The notes beneath the pieces are model-generated. The model was not told where the DNA came from and searched no databases. It saw only the letters and a program-made list of their open reading frames with translations. The translations under genes were made by a program, and so were the position numbers. DNA of 64,000 nt from Amycolatopsis vastitatis (GTDB lineage Bacteria > Actinomycetota > Actinomycetes > Mycobacteriales > Pseudonocardiaceae): assembly GCF_002234595.1 (NCBI RefSeq), contig NZ_NMUL01000030.1:186001-250000 (forward strand). The letters run 5' to 3'. How positions within the stretch are numbered: the stretch's first letter is position 1; each line of letters begins with the position of its first letter. This document shows positions 25,751-34,654 of this stretch, in pieces.

Positions 25751-27859
25751 ATGAGGACGAAACTCCGGTCGGGGCGCCTGGCGTCGGCGGTCGCAGCGGT
25801 TCTGGTGGTGGCGTTCCCGTTGCTGCCGGCAGCTTCGGGGTACGCGGCGGCGGGTGAGTCGATGACGGTGGACCTTTCGTCGGCGCGCGGGCCCGCGACC
25901 GCGGTCGGCGAGGGGTTCCTGTACGGCATCAGCCAGGACGGCACGCAGCCGGCGGACCAGTACCTGCAGCCGCTCGGCATCACGGCCTTCCGCGGGGGTG
26001 GCTGGTTCTCCGGCGGCTGGATCAGGGACAACTACCAGAACGGCACCGCCACCAAGGCCGACGTGAACTCGATCATCGCGCAGGCCAGGCGGCTGACCCA
26101 GCCGCCCTACCACGCGCAGTACCAGGTGCTGGTCAGCGACATCTACGGCGCGAACGGCGGTCAGCCGTCGAACACGATGTACCCGTGCGACAACGGCAAC
26201 TGCTCGAACTGGATCAGCTTCATCGACGCCACTGTCGGTGCGTTGCAGGCGTCGGGGCTGAAGTTCGCCTACGACATCTGGAACGAGCCCGACATCTCCG
26301 CGTTCTGGACCCGAGGGGTGTCCAGCCCGCAGTACTTCCAGATGTGGGACACCGCCTACCGGGAGATCCGCCGGATCGCGCCGGGCACGCTGATCGTGGG
26401 GCCGTCGCTGGCGTTCACGCCGGACCAGAACCCGGCCGAGTGGAACGCGTTCCTGTCGCACACCAAGGCGGCCGGGACCGTGCCGGACGAGATCACCAAC
26501 CACGACGAGGGCGATGGGGACGACCCGGTGCAGGTCGGCCAGTCGATCACCCGGTACCTTTCGAACAACGGGCTCTCGCCCATTCCCTTGTCCGCCAACG
26601 AATACCAGCCCGCCGACCGGCAGACCGCCGGCGTGACGGCCTGGTACGTGGCGCGGTTCGCGCAGTCGAGCTACGTCAACGCGATGCGGGGCAACTGGGT
26701 TTGCTGCGTGACGCCGAACCTGACCGGGATCCTGACCCAGAGCGGGGGAACCTGGCTGCCGACCGGCCACTGGTGGGTGCTTCGCGACTACGCGGACATG
26801 ACCGGCACGCTGGTGAACACCTCCGGACAGGTCGGCTCCACGGCGATCTCGGCGGCCAAGGACAGTGCGGCCCAACGCGCCGTCGCCGTCATCGGTGACG
26901 AGAAGGGGTACACCGGCCCCGCGTCGGTCGCCTTCACCGGGCTGTCCTCGGTGCCGTGGCTGGCCGGCAACGGCAGCGTCAAGGTCGTGGTGCAGCGGAT
27001 CCCGGACCAGGCGCCGCTGAGCGCACCCCAGGTCGTCTTCAGCCAGAACGTGAACGTCTCCGGCGGTTCGGTGACGATCCCGTTCACCTTCCAGGCTTCG
27101 CACGACGCCTTCGCGATCTACCTGACGCCGACCGGTCCCACGGGTGGCAACACCGTCACCGTCACCAGCCCCGGCGACCAGACCGGGACCGCCGGTACGG
27201 CGATCAGCGGCCTGCAGATCCACGCGACCGACTCGGCGGCCGGGCAGAGCCTGGCCTACGCGGCCACCGGCCTCCCGCCGGGGCTGTCGATCAACGCCTC
27301 CTCCGGCCTGATCACCGGCACTCCGACAGCGGGCGGGACCTACGCCGTGACGGTCACCGCCACGGACACCACCGGCGCGTCCGGGACGGCGACGTTCACC
27401 TGGACCGTCTCCGGTAGCACGGGTGGTTTCCCGGCCGGCGACCACACGCTCGTGACCGCCGCCGGCAACCTGTGCCTGGACGTGTACGGCAACTCGAGCA
27501 CCGCCGGCGCCGCCATCGACCAGTGGACCTGCAACGGGCAGAGCAACCAGCAGTTCCAGTTCGTCGCGGCTTCCGGCGGCTACGGCGAACTGCGGGCGCG
27601 GAACTCCGGCCAGGACGTCTCGGTGTCCGGCGGCTCGACGGCGCAAGGCGTCCCGGACATCGTCCAGCAGCCGGCGAGCACCTCCGCCGGAAGCCTCTGG
27701 CTGCCGCAGCAGCAGTCCGACGGCTCATGGCAGTTCAAGAACCGGAACAGCGGCCTGTGCCTGGACGTCTACGGCGCCAGTGGCGCCACGGGGCAGCAGC
27801 TGGACCAGTGGCCGTGCAAGAACGCGCCCGGCACCAACCAGGACTTCTCCGCACGCTGA
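25751..27859 (+). CDS. secreted clan GH-A glycoside hydrolase (GH39-like) with Ig-like and ricin-type lectin domains
   Basis: A 702-residue secreted enzyme. Sec signal peptide about 1-34 (LASAVAAVLVVAFPLLPAASGYAAA). TIM-barrel catalytic domain about 40-350: the acid/base Glu is probably in YDIWNEPDI and the nucleophile in LSANEYQPA, as in GH39/GH5-type enzymes. A beta-sandwich follows, then a putative-Ig (He_PIG) domain about 470-555 (GDQTGTAGTAISGLQIHATD) and a CBM13-type trefoil about 560-702 with repeated NLCLDVYG/GLCLDVYG and QxW-like elements. ATG 25751 follows GGAGGAG. A second secreted lectin-tagged glycosidase follows after 48 bp. Likely polysaccharide or arabinogalactan attack; specificity unproven. 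Confidence 0.88.
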   Translation: MRTKLRSGRLASAVAAVLVVAFPLLPAASGYAAAGESMTVDLSSARGPATAVGEGFLYGISQDGTQPADQYLQPLGITAFRGGGWFSGGWIRDNYQNGTATKADVNSIIAQARRLTQPPYHAQYQVLVSDIYGANGGQPSNTMYPCDNGNCSNWISFIDATVGALQASGLKFAYDIWNEPDISAFWTRGVSSPQYFQMWDTAYREIRRIAPGTLIVGPSLAFTPDQNPAEWNAFLSHTKAAGTVPDEITNHDEGDGDDPVQVGQSITRYLSNNGLSPIPLSANEYQPADRQTAGVTAWYVARFAQSSYVNAMRGNWVCCVTPNLTGILTQSGGTWLPTGHWWVLRDYADMTGTLVNTSGQVGSTAISAAKDSAAQRAVAVIGDEKGYTGPASVAFTGLSSVPWLAGNGSVKVVVQRIPDQAPLSAPQVVFSQNVNVSGGSVTIPFTFQASHDAFAIYLTPTGPTGGNTVTVTSPGDQTGTAGTAISGLQIHATDSAAGQSLAYAATGLPPGLSINASSGLITGTPTAGGTYAVTVTATDTTGASGTATFTWTVSGSTGGFPAGDHTLVTAAGNLCLDVYGNSSTAGAAIDQWTCNGQSNQQFQFVAASGGYGELRARNSGQDVSVSGGSTAQGVPDIVQQPASTSAGSLWLPQQQSDGSWQFKNRNSGLCLDVYGASGATGQQLDQWPCKNAPGTNQDFSAR

Positions 27860-27907
27860 CGCACCCACGCACCCACGCACCTGTGCGACAAGGGAAAGGA
27901 ACCCCGG

Positions 27908-29383
27908 ATGTCCAGCTCACCGCACCGGCTCCCGAGGGAACAGGCGAACCGGCCGCTCGCACTGCTCGTCGTCCTGATCGCCGTCCTGGCCGGCGTCCTG
28001 GTGCCCGCGGCGCAAGCGCACGGCGCGACGAACACGTTCACCCTCGGAGCCACGCGCACGGACACCGCCGGTCGCGCTCTGCAGCTGCACGGCCTGGGCA
28101 TCGTCCAGGTCGGTACCACCTGGTACGGCTTCGGCGAGGACAAGACCGGCCAGACCACGGCCAACACGGCTTTCCAGGACATCCCCTGCTACTCGTCGAC
28201 GGATCTGGCGCACTGGACCCACCAGGGGATCGCGCTGGCGAAGCAGGGCAGTGGAGACCTCGGGCCGAACCGGATCGTCGAACGGCCGAAGGTCCTTTAC
28301 AACGCCACCACCCGGATGTACGTGATGTACCTGCACATCGACAACACGAGCTACTCCGACCAGCGGGTCGGCGTGGCGACCAGCCCCACGCCCTGCGGCC
28401 CGTACAGCTACCGGGGGAGCTTCCAGCCGCTGGGCAACCAGAGCCGCGACATCGGCCTGTTCCAGGACACCGACGGGTCCGCGTACCTGATGAGCGAGAA
28501 CGCCGGGCGCAGCCTCCGCATCTACCGGCTGTCCGCGGACTACACGTCGGTGGCGAGTGCGGTGACGACGTTGCCGAACTACGAGTCCCCGGCCATGATC
28601 AAGATCGGCGGGACGTACTTCCTGCTGGCTTCGCACCTGACCGGGTGGGCCACCAACGACAACGTCTACGCGACCGCGACGTCGCCCGCCGGGCCCTGGT
28701 CGGCGTTCCGGAACTTCGCGGCGCCGGGCACGAACACCTACAACAGCCAGACGGCGAACATCATCACGGTCCAGGGCAGTGCGGCGACGACCTACATCTA
28801 CGCGGGCGACCGCTGGACGGGCAACGCCATGGGCGATTCGCCGCTGATCTGGCTCCCGCTCACGATCCGCGGCACGACGGTCAACCTGGGCCAGTACCCG
28901 AGCTGGAACCTCGACGCCGACGCGGGGACGTGGTCGGCGAACTCGGGGCTGCCCAGCGCCACCACGCACGTGCTGAAGAACGCCAACAGCTCGATGGTGA
29001 TGGACGCCTCGGGCGCCTCGACCGCGGCCGGCGGCAAGATCATCCAGTGGCCCGCGCACGGGGGCACCAACCAGCAGTGGCGGTTGACGAAGGTCTCGGA
29101 CAACGTCTTCACGATGGTCAACGTCAACAGCGGGCTGTGCCTCGACGTGCCGGACGGGTCCACGGCGAACGGGATCCAGCTGCAGCAGTGGACGTGCACC
29201 GGCGCCGCCGGCCAGCAGTGGGCGGCGGATCTGGTGGGGAGTCTCACCGGCAGTCAGTACGTCCTGGTGAACGTCAACAGCGGCCTCGTGATCGGGGTGG
29301 CCGGGTCGTCGACCGCGAGCGGCGCGCAGGTCAGCCAGCTCGGCGGGTCGGGCGCCTCGAGCCAGGTGTGGACGGTCTCCTGA
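27908..29383 (+). CDS. secreted GH43 enzyme (exo-beta-1,3-galactanase-like) with ricin-type lectin domain
   Basis: A 491-residue secreted protein. Signal peptide about 1-40 (ALLVVLIAVLAGVLVPAAQAHG). Five-bladed propeller about 45-325, with a Glu in RIVERPKVLYN that corresponds to the acid residue of GH43 exo-beta-1,3-galactanases. These enzymes lack the usual catalytic base, and I see no canonical GH43 base Asp. The C-terminal ricin-type trefoil (about 345-491) has repeated GLCLDVPDGS, QLQQW and NQQWR elements. Domain order and length match bacterial galactanases acting on arabinogalactan proteins. It lies 48 bp after the GH39-like gene, so the pair probably works on one polymer outside the cell. 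Confidence 0.88.
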   Translation: MSSSPHRLPREQANRPLALLVVLIAVLAGVLVPAAQAHGATNTFTLGATRTDTAGRALQLHGLGIVQVGTTWYGFGEDKTGQTTANTAFQDIPCYSSTDLAHWTHQGIALAKQGSGDLGPNRIVERPKVLYNATTRMYVMYLHIDNTSYSDQRVGVATSPTPCGPYSYRGSFQPLGNQSRDIGLFQDTDGSAYLMSENAGRSLRIYRLSADYTSVASAVTTLPNYESPAMIKIGGTYFLLASHLTGWATNDNVYATATSPAGPWSAFRNFAAPGTNTYNSQTANIITVQGSAATTYIYAGDRWTGNAMGDSPLIWLPLTIRGTTVNLGQYPSWNLDADAGTWSANSGLPSATTHVLKNANSSMVMDASGASTAAGGKIIQWPAHGGTNQQWRLTKVSDNVFTMVNVNSGLCLDVPDGSTANGIQLQQWTCTGAAGQQWAADLVGSLTGSQYVLVNVNSGLVIGVAGSSTASGAQVSQLGGSGASSQVWTVS

Positions 29384-29432
29384 GCGGTGCGCGGATCCCG
29401 TGGTGCTCGAGGCCGCACCCCGGGAAGCCGCG

Positions 29433-30350
29433 TCAGGACGGGGTGGGTTCGGCTGAGTCCGGCGCGCCGAGGTGGGTCCGGGCGTACTTGCGGAACGCGG
29501 CGACCAGGCGGCTGCGGTCGTCGGCGCGGGTGGCCAGGACGACATGGGCCGGATCGACGCCCTCGAGCGGGATCGAGGTGAGGTCGGGACGCAGGGCCCG
29601 GATGTTGTGGCCGGCGAAGATGGCCACGGCTTGGCCGGCGGCGACGAGTTCGAACTTGTCCTCGATCGCGTCGATGACGGGACCGTCCGGTGCGGGGCGG
29701 CCGTCGGGGCGGGGATCGATGCGCCAGTAGGCGCTCCACGCCGGATCGGACTCGCGCAGCCGGGGCAGGGGCTCGTCGGCGATGTCGTCGAGGGTGACTT
29801 GCTCCTTGCCGGCCAGCCGGTGGTCCGGCGACACGATCACGACGCGCGGTTCGTCGTAGAGCACCGTGACCTGCAGCTGATCGGTGGGGAACGGCAGCCG
29901 GCCGACCACCGCGTCCACCCGGTGTTCCAGCAGGGCGGCCCGCATGTCGTGGAAGGCGACGTGCTGGGTCCGCACGTCGGCGTCGGGATGGCGGTGGCGC
30001 AGCTCGCGTACGGCCGGGGTGACGATCAGGCCGGTGGTGTAGCCGACGGTGATGCGGCTGGGCTGGGCCGCGGCCTTGGTGCGCGCGATGGCCTGGGCCG
30101 CGGTGCGCAGCAACGCTGTGGCCTGGGGCAGGAACACCTGGCCCGCCTCGGTGAGGCTGCTGCCCCGCGGAGTGCGGTCCAGCAGCCGGACGCCGAGTTG
30201 CTGTTCCAGGCGGTGGATCTGCCGGCTCAGCGACGGCTGGGTGACGTGGAGGGCTTCGGCGGCGCGGCCGAAATGCCGGTGTTCGGCGATGACCGTGAAG
30301 CTGTGGACCAGCCGCAGATCGAGGTTCACCGCCGTCGGGAGGTCGGGCAT
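29433..30350 (-). CDS. LysR family transcriptional regulator
   Basis: A 305-residue regulator. N-terminal winged helix-turn-helix (LVHSFTVIAEHRHFGRAAEALHVTQPSLSRQIHRLE, about 11-46) and a C-terminal periplasmic-binding-like effector domain (about 90-295). ATG 30350 has a G-rich stretch directly upstream; an in-frame ATG at 30407 would extend it with atypical residues across the candidate operator. It is divergent from the epimerase gene and most likely controls it and the LLM oxidoreductase, the usual LysR arrangement. Confidence 0.9.
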   Translation of the reverse strand: MPDLPTAVNLDLRLVHSFTVIAEHRHFGRAAEALHVTQPSLSRQIHRLEQQLGVRLLDRTPRGSSLTEAGQVFLPQATALLRTAAQAIARTKAAAQPSRITVGYTTGLIVTPAVRELRHRHPDADVRTQHVAFHDMRAALLEHRVDAVVGRLPFPTDQLQVTVLYDEPRVVIVSPDHRLAGKEQVTLDDIADEPLPRLRESDPAWSAYWRIDPRPDGRPAPDGPVIDAIEDKFELVAAGQAVAIFAGHNIRALRPDLTSIPLEGVDPAHVVLATRADDRSRLVAAFRKYARTHLGAPDSAEPTPS

Positions 30351-30381
30351 GCCCCCAGAGTAGCTGCGGTGATGCGCAAGC

Positions 30382-30397
30382 CGTATTGCGCGATACG
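30382..30397. promoter_or_regulatory. candidate LysR operator
   Basis: CGTAT-TGCGCG-ATACG: perfect 5-bp arms around a 6-bp centre, 32 bp upstream of the LysR start and 100 bp before the divergent epimerase start. LysR proteins typically bind such interrupted dyads at divergent promoters. Confidence 0.5.
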
Positions 30398-30496
30398 AAG
30401 GTTTCATTGGCTCGGGACGGCCGTCCGGGGACAGGGTGGAAGAACCGGCCCGGCCGCTGCCGGAGCCTCACCCCCTCGAAGGAGTCCGACAAGATC

Positions 30497-31393
30497 ATGC
30501 GCGTATTCGTCACCGGTGCGACCGGCTTCATCGGGACCGCGGTCGTGCGGGAACTGCTCGACGCCGGGCACCAGGTGCTCGGCCTGGCCCGATCGGACGC
30601 GTCCGCCGCCGCGCTCACCGCGACCGGGGCCGAGGTGCACCGCGGCACCCTCGGGGACCTGGACGGCCTGCGCGCCGGTGCCGCCTCGGCCGACGGCGTG
30701 ATCCACGCCGCGTTCATCCACGACTTCACCGACTTCGAGCACTCCGTCGCGGTGGACCTGCGTGCCGTCGAGACCCTCGCGCGGACGCTGGCCGGCACGG
30801 ATCGTCCCTTCGTGATCAGCTCCGGTACCCCGGCGCTCCCGGGCGGGACGGCGACCGAGGACACCGTCCCCGCAGCCGGGACGCCCGCGGCGGCCCGGCT
30901 CGCCGCGGAGGAAGCGGTGCTGGCGTCCGCCGACCGTGGCGTGCGCGGCTCGGTGCTGCGGCTGCCGCGATCGGTGCACGGCGAGGGTGACCACCACGGC
31001 TTCGTTCCGCGGCTGATCGGGATCGCCCGGGAGCGGGGCGTGTCGGCGTATCCGGGCGACGGGGCCAACGCGTGGCCTGCCGTGCACCGGCTGGACGCCG
31101 CGCTGCTGTACCGGCTGGCTTTGGAGCACGCGCCCGCGGGCAGCCGGCTGCACGCGGTGGGCGATGAGGGCATCCCGGTGCGGCAGATCGCCGAGCGCAT
31201 CGGCGAGCACCTGAACCTGCCGGTCACGTCCGTCCCCGTGGAGCAGGCCGCCGAGCACTTCGGCTGGCTCGGGCCGATCTTCGCGATGGACGCGCCGGCC
31301 TCCAGCGCCGTCACGCAGAAGGTGACGGACTGGCGCCCGGCCCGTCCCGGACTGCTCGCGGACCTCGACGCCGGCCACTACTTCACGCGATGA
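30497..31393 (+). CDS. NAD-dependent epimerase/dehydratase family protein (extended SDR)
   Basis: A 298-residue extended/atypical SDR. The nucleotide loop is VTGATGFIGTAVV at the N-terminus. VIHAAFIHDFTDFEHSVAVD lines the cofactor site. The usual catalytic YxxxK is not evident; the region after the VISSGTPALPGG strand is altered, as in atypical SDRs whose activity varies. ATG 30497 begins the conserved MRVFVTG. The LLM oxidoreductase follows after 11 bp. Role probably redox or isomerisation of a small molecule; substrate unknown. Confidence 0.85.
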   Translation: MRVFVTGATGFIGTAVVRELLDAGHQVLGLARSDASAAALTATGAEVHRGTLGDLDGLRAGAASADGVIHAAFIHDFTDFEHSVAVDLRAVETLARTLAGTDRPFVISSGTPALPGGTATEDTVPAAGTPAAARLAAEEAVLASADRGVRGSVLRLPRSVHGEGDHHGFVPRLIGIARERGVSAYPGDGANAWPAVHRLDAALLYRLALEHAPAGSRLHAVGDEGIPVRQIAERIGEHLNLPVTSVPVEQAAEHFGWLGPIFAMDAPASSAVTQKVTDWRPARPGLLADLDAGHYFTR

Positions 31394-31404
31394 GGGGGAG
31401 CACC

Positions 31405-32310
31405 ATGGGAGCCGACGAGGTAGTGGACGTGGCGCGGCGGACGCTGGGGCCGGTCGGGGTCTGCCTGCCGGTCTCGTTCACCAGCACGCCGCCGGTCGAG
31501 CACCAGCGGGCGGCGGTCCGGCAGCTGGAACGAGCCGGTCACCGGGCCGCGTGGACCAACGAGGTCATCGGCAAGGACGCGTTCGCGCACCTGTCCGTGC
31601 TGCTGGCCGCCACCGAGCGGATGGCGTTCGGCACCTGCGTGGCGAACATCTGGGCGCGGCCGCCGCAGACCGCGCACGGCGCCGCGGCCTACTTCGCCCA
31701 GGCCTTCCCGGACCGGTTCACGCTCGGCCTCGGGGTCGGCTACCCGCAGCAGGCGGAGAGCGTCGGCCGTGGGTTCGGCAGGCCGTTGGCCACCATGCGC
31801 GACTACGTCGGCGGCATGGACGGCGAGACCTGGCCACCCGCGCCGGACACCGCCTATCCGCGGATCCTCGCCGCGAACGGGCCGAAGATGCTCGGGCTGG
31901 CCGCCGAGATCGCCGACGGCGCGCTGCCCGCCAGGCTGCCACCGGAGCACACGGCGCGGGCCCGGCAGCTGCTCGGCCCGGACAAGCTGCTGGTGGTGGG
32001 CCAGTCCGTGGTGGTGGACGACGACCGCGACCGGGCACGGGCGACCGCCCGGCAGGTGGTGGCCGGCTGGTCGGGCAACGCCGGCTTCCGGGACGGCTTG
32101 GCCGAACTCGGCTATCCCGCCGGAGACAGCGACGAGGTGGTGGACGCGCTCGTCGCCCACGGCGGGCCGGACACGATCGCCGCGAAGGTGCGTGCGCACC
32201 TGGCCGCCGGCGCCGACCACGTCACGCTGCTGCTGCCCATCGGCACCGAGTTCGGGCCCGGCATCGACCAGCTCACCCAGGTCGCGCCGGCGCTGGCCGA
32301 CCTCACCTGA
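31405..32310 (+). CDS. LLM class F420-dependent oxidoreductase
   Basis: A 301-residue luciferase-like TIM barrel. Family features are the N-terminal GVCLPVSFT strand, WTNEVIGKDAFAHLSVLLAATERM, FGTCVANIWARPP and LGLGVGYPQQAES. Actinobacterial members of this group usually take F420 rather than FMN (family knowledge). ATG 31405 follows GGGGGAG with good spacing; ATG 31390 overlaps the previous stop region and lacks a site. It is co-transcribed with the epimerase and convergent with the GH4 gene 96 bp away. Confidence 0.88.
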   Translation: MGADEVVDVARRTLGPVGVCLPVSFTSTPPVEHQRAAVRQLERAGHRAAWTNEVIGKDAFAHLSVLLAATERMAFGTCVANIWARPPQTAHGAAAYFAQAFPDRFTLGLGVGYPQQAESVGRGFGRPLATMRDYVGGMDGETWPPAPDTAYPRILAANGPKMLGLAAEIADGALPARLPPEHTARARQLLGPDKLLVVGQSVVVDDDRDRARATARQVVAGWSGNAGFRDGLAELGYPAGDSDEVVDALVAHGGPDTIAAKVRAHLAAGADHVTLLLPIGTEFGPGIDQLTQVAPALADLT

Positions 32311-32406
32311 CCGACCCGGTGCCGTACGGACAAGACGAAACCGCCGTGGGTGCGCCAGCCGCCCGCGACTGGCAGCTGGACAGGGATTGACCGTCCTCGC
32401 CACGGG

Positions 32407-33714
32407 TCAGGTGCCGAGGACGGCGCGGAGGGCGGGCTGGAGCCGGTCGCCGTGGGCGCGGACGAGGTCGTCGCACAGCTCGAAGATCCGCTCGACCGGC
32501 AGCGTGGCCGCCGTGGCGGGGTCGGTCATCGCCGCGTGCCGGATGTGGCGGGGGTCGTCTTCGACGGCCGCTCGGACGACGAGGTCGTTGACGCTCAGGT
32601 ACGTCCGGTTGAGCGCCGCCAGCTGGGGCGGCAGCGCGCCGATCCGGGTCGGCCGGACGCCGGTGCCGTCGACCAGGCACGGCACCTCGACCACGCCGCC
32701 GGACGGCAGGTTCTCGATCAGGCTCCGGTTGACTACGTTGCCGTAGACGGTCCGCGGCGTGCCCGTCAAGACACTGTGGACGATCTGCGGCGCGTATTCG
32801 CCCGTGCCTTCGACGGGCAGCGGCTCGTCCGCCGCGATCGCCCGGCGGGTCCGCTCGTACTCGGCTTCGTTCTCCGCGACGATGCCGAGGTAGTCCCCGA
32901 TCGGCAACCGCAGGCGCTCGATCTCGGTGTCGTGCTTGAGGTACCAGGGCACGTACTCGGCGGAGTGCTCGCTGGTCTCCGTCGGGTAGTAGCCGAGCCG
33001 ACGCAGCATGTCGAACCGGACGCGGCGCCGCAGCTGCTCGTCCGACTCGGCCAGCTCCCGCAGCCGCGGGTAGAGGTCCGCGCCCGCGTGCTCGAACCGT
33101 AGCACCCACGCCTGGTGGTTGACGCCCGCCGCGACGTAGGTGACCTCGTCGAACGGCACCCCGACGAGCTCGGCGAGCCCGTGCACGGTCCAGTACACCG
33201 AGTGGCACAGCCCGACGACCCGGGTCAGCCCGGTGGCCTCGCTCAGGTACTGGACGTTCATCGCCATCGGGTTCGTGTAGTTCAACAGCCAGGCCTCCGG
33301 GCAGACGTCGGCGATGTCCTCCCCGAGTGCCTTGAGGAAGGGGAACGTCCGCAGCGCGCGGAAGATCCCGCCGATGCCGAGGGTGTCGCCGATGGTCTGG
33401 CGCAGGCCGTAGCGCGCTGGAACCTCGAAGTCGGTGCGCGTCGCCTCTCCCATTCCGATCTGGACGATGTCGACGACGAAGTCCGCGCCCGACAACGCCT
33501 CCCGGCGGTCCGCGTGCGCGGTGAGCACCGGTTTGACGCCCCGCACGGCGGCGATCCGCCGGGCCGCGGCCAGCGCGGTGGCCAGCCGGTCCGGGTCGAT
33601 GTCGTGCAGGGCGACGTGCACGCCGTCCAGCTCCGGGTAGGCGAACAGGTCCGCCAGCAGGCCCTGCGTGAACACGACGCTGCCCGCGCCGACGAAGGTG
33701 ATCTTGGGGGTCAT
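32407..33714 (-). CDS. glycoside hydrolase family 4 enzyme (alpha-galactosidase/alpha-glucosidase type)
   Basis: A 435-residue GH4 enzyme, which uses NAD+ and Mn2+ in a redox-assisted hydrolysis. The Rossmann start is ITFVGAGSVVFTQGLL. TNPMAMN is the substrate loop. The metal ligands are Cys in GLCHSVYW and His in AGVNHQAW. The CHS type and Tyr/Asp pattern suit alpha-galactosidases or alpha-glucosidases acting on unphosphorylated or glycosylated sugars. It is the last gene of an operon led by an ABC importer (34 bp after the second permease), so it probably cleaves the imported saccharide in the cytoplasm. Confidence 0.92.
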   Translation of the reverse strand: MTPKITFVGAGSVVFTQGLLADLFAYPELDGVHVALHDIDPDRLATALAAARRIAAVRGVKPVLTAHADRREALSGADFVVDIVQIGMGEATRTDFEVPARYGLRQTIGDTLGIGGIFRALRTFPFLKALGEDIADVCPEAWLLNYTNPMAMNVQYLSEATGLTRVVGLCHSVYWTVHGLAELVGVPFDEVTYVAAGVNHQAWVLRFEHAGADLYPRLRELAESDEQLRRRVRFDMLRRLGYYPTETSEHSAEYVPWYLKHDTEIERLRLPIGDYLGIVAENEAEYERTRRAIAADEPLPVEGTGEYAPQIVHSVLTGTPRTVYGNVVNRSLIENLPSGGVVEVPCLVDGTGVRPTRIGALPPQLAALNRTYLSVNDLVVRAAVEDDPRHIRHAAMTDPATAATLPVERIFELCDDLVRAHGDRLQPALRAVLGT

Positions 33715-33748
33715 CGAAAATCCGATCCGGTTGTGCGAAGTGGACGCC

Positions 33749-34654
33749 TCAGCCCTTGAGCCCGCTGGAGGTGACCGACTGGATGAACGTCTTCTGCGCG
33801 CCGAGGAAGGCCAGCAGCACGGGCAGCACGGTGATCACGTTGCCCGCCATCACCGCGGCCCAGTTCGTGTGGTGCTGGCCCTGGAACGTCGTCAGCCCCA
33901 GCTGCAGCGTGTAAGTGGTGTCGTGGTTGACCGCGATCAGCGGCCAGGTCAGGTCGTTCCAGGTGCTCAGGAACGTCAGCACGGCCACCGTGCTCAGCGC
34001 GGGCCGCGACAGCGGCAGCACGATGGTGAACAGCACGCGCAGCCGCGAGCAGCCGTCGATCCACGCCGCCTCTTCGAGCTCCCGGGGCAGCGACAGGAAG
34101 AACTGACGCAGCAGGAACACCGCGAACGGCGTCACCAGCGACGGCACGATGAGCGCGCCGAGGCTGTCGATCAGGCCGAGCTTCTTCATCACCAGGAACG
34201 TCGGGATCATGGTGAGCTGGAACGGGATCGCCATCGTCGCGACCATCAGCGCGAGCAGCGCCCGCGAGCCGGTGAACCGCATCCGCGCGAACGCGTACCC
34301 GCCCAGCGTGCCGAACAGCAGGTTCGACACCACGGTCACCGCCGAGACGATCAGCGAGTTCGTGAACCAGCGCACGAACAGCGCGTTCTCGAGGACATAG
34401 CGGTACCCGGCGAAGTCCACATGGGACGGCCACAGCGCGGGCGGGAACCGGTTGATCTCGGCGTTGCTCATCACGGAGCTGAGCAGCAGCCACACCAGCG
34501 GCGCCGCGAACAGCAGTGCCAGCGGCACGAGCAGCAGGTGCCAGGGGCTGAAGGGCAGCCGGGGCCGGCGCAGCACGGGCAGCGCGCGGGTCGCGGGCAC
34601 GTCGAGCCGGGCGGACCGTGTCGGCTGTATCGGCTGTATCGGCTGTATCCTCAT
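33749..34654 (-). CDS. carbohydrate ABC transporter permease (MalG type)
   Basis: A 301-residue inner-membrane subunit with six predicted helices. The ATPase-contacting EAA loop is LPRELEEAAWIDGCSRLRVLFTIVLPLSRPAL, typical of CUT1 sugar importers. ATG 34654 lies after GGAAGG and overlaps the previous permease stop. The first residues include IQPIQPIQP, encoded by three 9-bp tandem repeats. No ATPase gene is in this operon, so it probably uses a shared ATPase of the MsiK kind, as known for actinomycete sugar importers. Confidence 0.92.
   Translation of the reverse strand: MRIQPIQPIQPTRSARLDVPATRALPVLRRPRLPFSPWHLLLVPLALLFAAPLVWLLLSSVMSNAEINRFPPALWPSHVDFAGYRYVLENALFVRWFTNSLIVSAVTVVSNLLFGTLGGYAFARMRFTGSRALLALMVATMAIPFQLTMIPTFLVMKKLGLIDSLGALIVPSLVTPFAVFLLRQFFLSLPRELEEAAWIDGCSRLRVLFTIVLPLSRPALSTVAVLTFLSTWNDLTWPLIAVNHDTTYTLQLGLTTFQGQHHTNWAAVMAGNVITVLPVLLAFLGAQKTFIQSVTSSGLKG
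34622..34648 (-). repeat. three tandem 9-bp repeats in the MalG-type permease
   Basis: CGGCTGTAT three times in a row on the plus strand, encoding Ile-Gln-Pro repeats near the permease N-terminus. The unit is a multiple of three, so slippage would change length without frameshift. Confidence 0.7.

Noticed and set aside
25616..27646. 676-residue minus-strand frame opposite the secreted glycosidase
   Set aside because: The sense strand has a signal peptide, catalytic and lectin motifs and a good ribosome site; the antisense product has none.
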